This document shows positions 60,118 to 64,000 of a stretch of DNA of 64,000 bases, in pieces (the first letter of the stretch is position 1; every line of letters begins with the position of its first letter). The position numbers and the translations under genes were made by a program. Location of the stretch: positions 189,603,741-189,667,740 of the forward strand of contig CM041465.1 of NCBI GenBank assembly GCA_023213395.1, written 5' to 3'. Under the pieces are notes generated by a model, which saw nothing but the letters and a program-made list of their open reading frames with translations, ran no database searches and had not been told where the DNA came from. The DNA comes from Cycas panzhihuaensis (lineage: Eukaryota > Cycadophyta).

Positions 60118-60618
60118 CGACGACACAAAATCCAAGCAATCGATGGGTGATGAAAGCAACGCTCAACAAGCAAGCAAAAAATGGCCGTGAAGGGTAGGAG
60201 GACCTAGCAATGAGGTAACCCAGGGCGAGAGCAAACAATCCGATCACCGGCGGAGAGCGGTCGGAAGGAAAAACCCTTGGAGTGCCAAAAGGTCGCCGTA
60301 GTGAAACATGCCCCGAGTGGGGGCATTCCTTTGGGGACTCCAAGAGCGAGAAAGGATCATGAAATGATTCCAGATAAAACGAGCCAAACGAGTATAAACT
60401 CAAGCAGGCACGGGAGTAGCGCGTAAAACGATGCAGAAGGGCCCTGGCAAAAGCGCGATGATGATGCACCATAAATGCCCTTGCCGAAGGGCAAAAAGGG
60501 GACTAATATAGCACAATTGACGACAGGGCCAGAAGGCAAAGGTACTCGGGACAACGAGAGGGTCCTAACGACTGACGCGAGACCAGGAACAGAGGAAGTA
60601 CCCATCGAGGGCCCCGCC

Positions 60619-60626
60619 TATATAAG
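60619..60626 (+). promoter_or_regulatory. TATA box between divergent ORFs
   Basis: TATATAAG lies 160 bp upstream of the PMD-like ATG (60786). The reverse strand reads CTTATATAGG, itself TATA-like, about 500 bp upstream of the RNase H ATG (60117), so this short site could serve either direction. Confidence 0.55.
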
Positions 60627-60785
60627 GAAATCAACGGGAAAATGGATTCATTTTCACCGGCTCTCGTACGAAACCAGAGCCATTTCCTTACGCAGCGGAG
60701 CACCGCCCAACTTCGGAGGCACACAGAGAGAGATCGGACCGTCGGATCGGAGAGCGAGGACAGCCAGCACGACCGACCAGACGAC

Positions 60786-63030
60786 ATGGCGATAGCGAGA
60801 CCAGATCCAGTGAGTGGAAATCACTAAACCTGACCCAAATCGAAGTTCAAAGTTCGTTGTTTTTGTAGTTTTTAAAGTTATTTTGCATAGTCTTAGTGCC
60901 CCTTATGGAAATGAGGCTTCCGGATCCGAATCGGACCGGAAGAGGCGAGGACCGGGCATTAGAGCTCGTCCTGGGTTCCACTTGGTCCACCAAGAAAAAC
61001 TTTGGTTTTTGGGTAAAACCCCCCCTTTAGGGGGGTCACCGTTCATACTGCGGCAATGATCGCGGTGCCGCGATCATTACCGCAGGCCCCTAATCGCCGC
61101 GGACCCGTGCCAAACTTAGCGGTACCGCTAAGTTTGGCACCAGACGGCAAAGAGGCAGAAAAATAGACATGAGGGCCAAAAGAGCCTCAAATCTCAGGCA
61201 GAGAGAGATTTGAGAGAGAGAGAGAGGTAATAATAGCTGACATGAGACTGACGTGAAGTGTTTTTGGTGTGAATAGGTTGTCCTCGCGGTAGATAACCGT
61301 GAGAACGTTGGTATGGCTATGCTGAGTTACATGGAGATGATGACTCAGGAGGATAGGGACATGCTGGAGAGGTGTGGCCTGTACAAGGCCCTCAAGACAC
61401 CTCAGTACACGTCAGACCAGAGGCTGCTGGTGGATATAGTATCCCATTGGGACCGGAGGAGGTATGTGTTCCACCTACCACAGGTGGGGGATGTGATGGT
61501 CACGCCGAGGGATATCCCATGGACATCGGGAGTTCCGGCGGCGGAGGCCGGTGAGACTCGGGACGCCCAAAGACCGAGGCAAGACACAGGAGGCGCCTGT
61601 TCTTCACGTGAGCCGGCAGTGGGATCGGAGGAGCACCCTCCGCAGCTTCTATTATCTGGGATTCTCGAGTGAGGAAGATGATCATACTGCATTCTCGTTC
61701 GGATTTCCGGAAGCGTAACTATCGAGAGGTTCCGGAGGATGGATGGATGCGATTCCGCCAAGCCGGCGAGAGGATGGGACTGGGCACTGATAGCGCGAAC
61801 CTAGTCGCATACCGACACTATCGGGACGTCCGTGAGAGGAGGGCTATCATATAGCACCGTTACGATGTTGGTATTTCGACCACTTCGGCGGCGGCACCGG
61901 GGACCTCACCCTATCACAGATCAGGCCCCGATGGTCCACAAATGGCAGACTCGATTGAGGGGGACAGAAGACAGGGCCCACGTCAGGCGATCGGTGGAGG
62001 CGACATCACTAGACCTCCTCACCCTCCCAGACTACATAGCTAAGCCTTACAGGACGGTGAGGTGGGATAGTGACGATGAGGTGGGTGGAGCAGGAGTGTC
62101 CGCTGGAGATGACAGCAGTGATGACAGGGACGATGGAGATAGTGGAGACAGCGGGGCTGGCCCGTCACGACCTGCAGGGGAGGCGGTGTCCTTCAGGGGA
62201 CAAAGAAGACAGGCAGAGGGTCCATCCGGTCGCCGGGAGGAGAGGCAGGCCCATCAGGAGCGCAGGGCGAGGTCAGAGGACCCGTGACTAGGGCCCGCAG
62301 GCTACAAATCGCGATGGGATTCGTAGGGACGAGAGCTGGGGCCGCCCCCACGAGGAGAGGGACCCAGGCAGAGGAGGTGCCCGAAGACGAGGCACCTGCA
62401 ATTGGCGGAGAGCCAGGAGGAGAGGATGCCGCGATCGAGGATCAAAGGCCACAGCAGGTGAGAGCCAACCTTTTCCAAAGTCATTTAGCATCCAGATAGA
62501 AGTTTGGTTTGGTTTGATCATGGTATATAGACTGACACATTGCGTGTTACATTGGCAATCTGGCCAGAGATCGTGAGGCGATAGAGGCTGTGGCGAGGGA
62601 GATATTCCCTCAGGTGTATGCAGAGGGGCAACCGCCCATCCAGGCAGGCGATGAGCCTAGAGCAGCAGGAGCCCACAGAGAGGCGTTCGCCCCGTTGGTG
62701 AGGGCGAGGGACATATGGGCTGTGGAGTCCCAAGAGCATGCCACATCCCAGGGACGACTGCAGCAGGAGAGGGATGATGCGAGACGCGAGCGAGATGAGC
62801 TGCGAGGGCAGGTACAGGCTCTAGAGGCACAGGGTGGTGCAGGTGGAGATGAGGAGAGCAGAACCCAACTAGCAGTGATCACTGAGCATCTTAGGGTGAC
62901 AGAGGAGGCATTCCGGGGAGAGCAGGATCGTATCCAGGCCAGATACGATCAACTAGTCGCGCAGATGGTCTCGAGGTCGAGCCGGAGCAGGACATGGACC
63001 CACACGGCGGCGACGACCCCGAGATGACCT
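60786..63030 (+). CDS. Plant-mobile-domain-like gene, intron-containing
   Basis: Proposed exon 1: ATG 60786-60809 (MAIARPDP). Intron 60810-61276 has a GTGAGT donor and an AG acceptor. Exon 2 from 61277 continues in phase: VVLAVDNRENVGMAMLSYME, then LLVDIVSHWDRRRYVFHLPQ and VGDVMVTPRDI. The HWD..RYVFHLP..DVMVT..DI text resembles the plant mobile domain (aminotransferase-like, MAIN/MAIL-related), often found inside Ty3/gypsy elements. Beyond about 61550 the frame changes. Later pieces are an acidic linker (about 62060-62160), a donor CAG/GTGAGA at 62459, and a coiled-coil exon from about 62566 to 63027. Exons after the second are not settled; it may be partly broken. Confidence 0.5.
61048..61085. 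repeat. 18-bp-arm near-perfect palindrome
   Basis: ctgcggcaatgatcgcgg and ccgcgatcattaccgcag are inverted copies with one mismatch, separated by two bases. Inside intron 1 of the PMD-like gene. Confidence 0.92.
61107..61140. repeat. Perfect 34-bp palindrome
   Basis: Arms gtgccaaacttagcggt / accgctaagtttggcac with no spacer, centred on GGTACC. Only 21 bp from the preceding palindrome. A degraded relative lies in LTR L1 (53206-53230). Confidence 0.95.
62566..63027 (+). CDS. Coiled-coil exon of the PMD-like gene
   Basis: An open frame after a ctggccag acceptor at about 62566: RDREAIEAVAREIFPQVYAE, later QGRLQQERDDARRERDELRG and TEHLRVTEEAFRGEQDRIQA, strongly charged heptad-like text predicting a coiled coil at about residues 60-130. 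No in-frame ATG opens it, which supports reading it as a downstream exon. It ends at a TGA (63025-63027). Confidence 0.5.
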   Translation, partial: RDREAIEAVAREIFPQVYAEGQPPIQAGDEPRAAGAHREAFAPLVRARDIWAVESQEHATSQGRLQQERDDARRERDELRGQVQALEAQGGAGGDEESRTQLAVITEHLRVTEEAFRGEQDRIQARYDQLVAQMVSRSSRSRTWTHTAATTPR

Positions 63031-63827
63031 AGGGATGAGGAGAGCGAGGCAGGCAGCTCGCGGAGGCCCAGGAGGAGCCTCGGAGGCATGTGGTCCCCAG
63101 GAGAGGGATCACAGAGACCGGGAGATGGCACCCCAGGAGCGGGGCCACAGTAGTAGGACATGTATATGCAGATTTGACAGGGGAAAGCACGGGCCTCCAG
63201 GGGGTCATATATAGGGCTATATGATTGTACCCCCCCTGCAAGGACACCAGCTTCCCAGGATGTATGATGATATGATTTTTGATACGTATATATATATATA
63301 TGCATGGGGTGATTGGAACCCCATTTGGATATGAGATGATGTGCATGGTGTGTCGTATGTGGATGATATGTATATTTATCTTGTGTATTGTGAATGTTAT
63401 GTTGCAGATGTTTTATGTTGTGGATATTTTGTTATATGATGCACACGTTTCCTCCCATGTACGACCACACACCTAACAGGGACACACACATACGCTGTGA
63501 GCGGGATGACATAGAAGTGTGAGGTTAGGGAGCAGGACGGACTACATGTTTGCAGGAGAGCATAGCGGGATATGCGAAGGAAACGACGGGCAGAAAAAAG
63601 GGGGGCAACGATGCCCCCAAGTGTCTTCCTGATTGGGGGATGCCCAAGCAAGACGACACAAGGGTTCCCGAGAGGATATGGGAATGCGGGTTCCGCGGAA
63701 GGAACCACAAAGAAGAAGAAGGAGTCCATCTTAAGTTGCCACTCTACCCGTGGTTGGGAAGAATGGGGACAACCTAAGATGGTAGTTTAGGCTCATTTTG
63801 GAGAAAGGCGAAGGGATCGCCGAGGGA
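63031..63827. other. Spacer between integrase end and antisense gene
   Basis: Contains a TA microsatellite at about 63286-63301 and a 7-bp-stem hairpin gggggcaacgatgccccc at 63601-63618. Overlapping open frames on both strands show no domain. Confidence 0.5.
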
Positions 63828-64000
63828 TCATGCGTAAAACTTCTTAACGAACATCCCATTAATGGCTTTCTCAAATTCGAGCCCTTCCAGGGTGGCTATC
63901 CTGTAAGCACCATTATCGAGGGATTCGATAATGACAAAGGGACCAACCCATCGTGGTTTGAATTTGGTCAAACGGTCATGGAGATATTCGAGCTTGAGGA
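63828..64000 (-). pseudogene. Ty3/gypsy integrase C-terminus (runs off window)
   Basis: The minus strand reads LKLEYLHDRLTKFKPRWVGP, FVIIESLDNGAYRIATLEG and AINGMFVKKFYA, then TGA at 63828-63830. This is the C-terminal pattern of Tat-type gypsy integrases (W.GP..V......GAY.L..L.G......N...LK.Y). No break is visible in the part present; most of the gene lies beyond the edge, so intactness is unknown. It anchors the orientation of element B. Confidence 0.78.

Larger units (their letters stand above)
56747..64000 (-). mobile_element. Tat-like Ty3/gypsy element B (3' part)
   Basis: Minus-strand element entering from the right window edge with an integrase C-terminus (63828-64000), followed by a 4.5-kb accessory region and an LTR (56747-59298) whose left end interrupts L1 gag. 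The accessory region carries a sense RNase H ORF and an antisense spliced gene. Tat-type elements such as maize Grande are known to carry extra antisense ORFs between integrase and 3' LTR, so the layout is plausible. The 5' part lies outside the window, and I did not find a clean purine tract before the LTR. Confidence 0.6.

Noticed and set aside
61402-61761. Minus-strand 119-codon open frame opposite the PMD-like exon
   Set aside because: The plus strand has splice sites, phase and a recognisable domain; the minus frame has none.
63601-63618. gggggcaacgatgccccc as a transcription terminator
   Set aside because: Intrinsic hairpin terminators are bacterial; in plant nuclear DNA this is just a short hairpin.

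Overview
This is repeat-dominated nuclear DNA of a seed plant with a large genome. A gymnosperm-like genome fits the old, heavily decayed, deeply nested LTR retrotransposons and the absence of any intact host gene, but the species cannot be told from the sequence. I see no rRNA, convincing tRNA gene, CRISPR array or bacterial feature. Nearly everything is retrotransposon. Most protein domains survive only in pieces, broken by stops (very often TAG where the family has Gln or Trp) and frameshifts.

Layout. 1-3340: AT-rich DNA with a CT microsatellite. 3341-about 9950 (minus): degraded plant LINE with ORF1, endonuclease, RT and RNase H, ending in poly(A). 10174-16331 (minus): complete but non-autonomous LTR element with TSD TTCCT, a gag remnant, a captured antisense P4-ATPase fragment, and three 42-bp repeats inside each LTR that carry primer-binding-site-like motifs. 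16779-23686 (plus): decayed Ty3/gypsy element. 25373-42802 (minus): second Ty3/gypsy element. A Copia element (C1, plus, 29831-41817) is inserted in it, and C1 holds a further Copia element (C2, plus, 31771-38420, perfect TSD GCTAC), giving a three-level nest with each boundary resolved. 45704-about 47100: Copia-type LTR, PBS and leader. About 47842-51651 (minus): truncated Copia element.

At about 51.65 kb the base composition changes sharply to GC- and CpG-rich. From there to the end lie three LTR copies of one long-LTR (about 2.5 kb) Tat-like Ty3/gypsy family in alternating orientation: a partial minus copy (51652-52700), a plus copy with PBS, leader hairpin and gag (52701-56746), and a minus copy (56747-59298) inserted in that gag. 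To the right of the last LTR is an accessory region between it and an integrase C-terminus at the window edge (63828-64000, minus). This region holds a stand-alone 140-residue RNase H ORF (59695-60117, minus) and, divergently, a spliced plant-mobile-domain-like gene (60786-63030, plus). They share an intergenic region with a TATA box, and two near-perfect palindromes lie in the first intron of the plus gene.

Most interesting: the divergent RNase H / PMD-like pair inside a retrotransposon; palindromic modules recurring at the same place in two LTR copies; a 38-40 nt block conserved in all three LTRs with splice-site-like borders; and the iterated PBS-like repeats in the 10-16 kb element. Boundaries come from reading the sequence by eye; family names rest on recognised motifs, not on searches.
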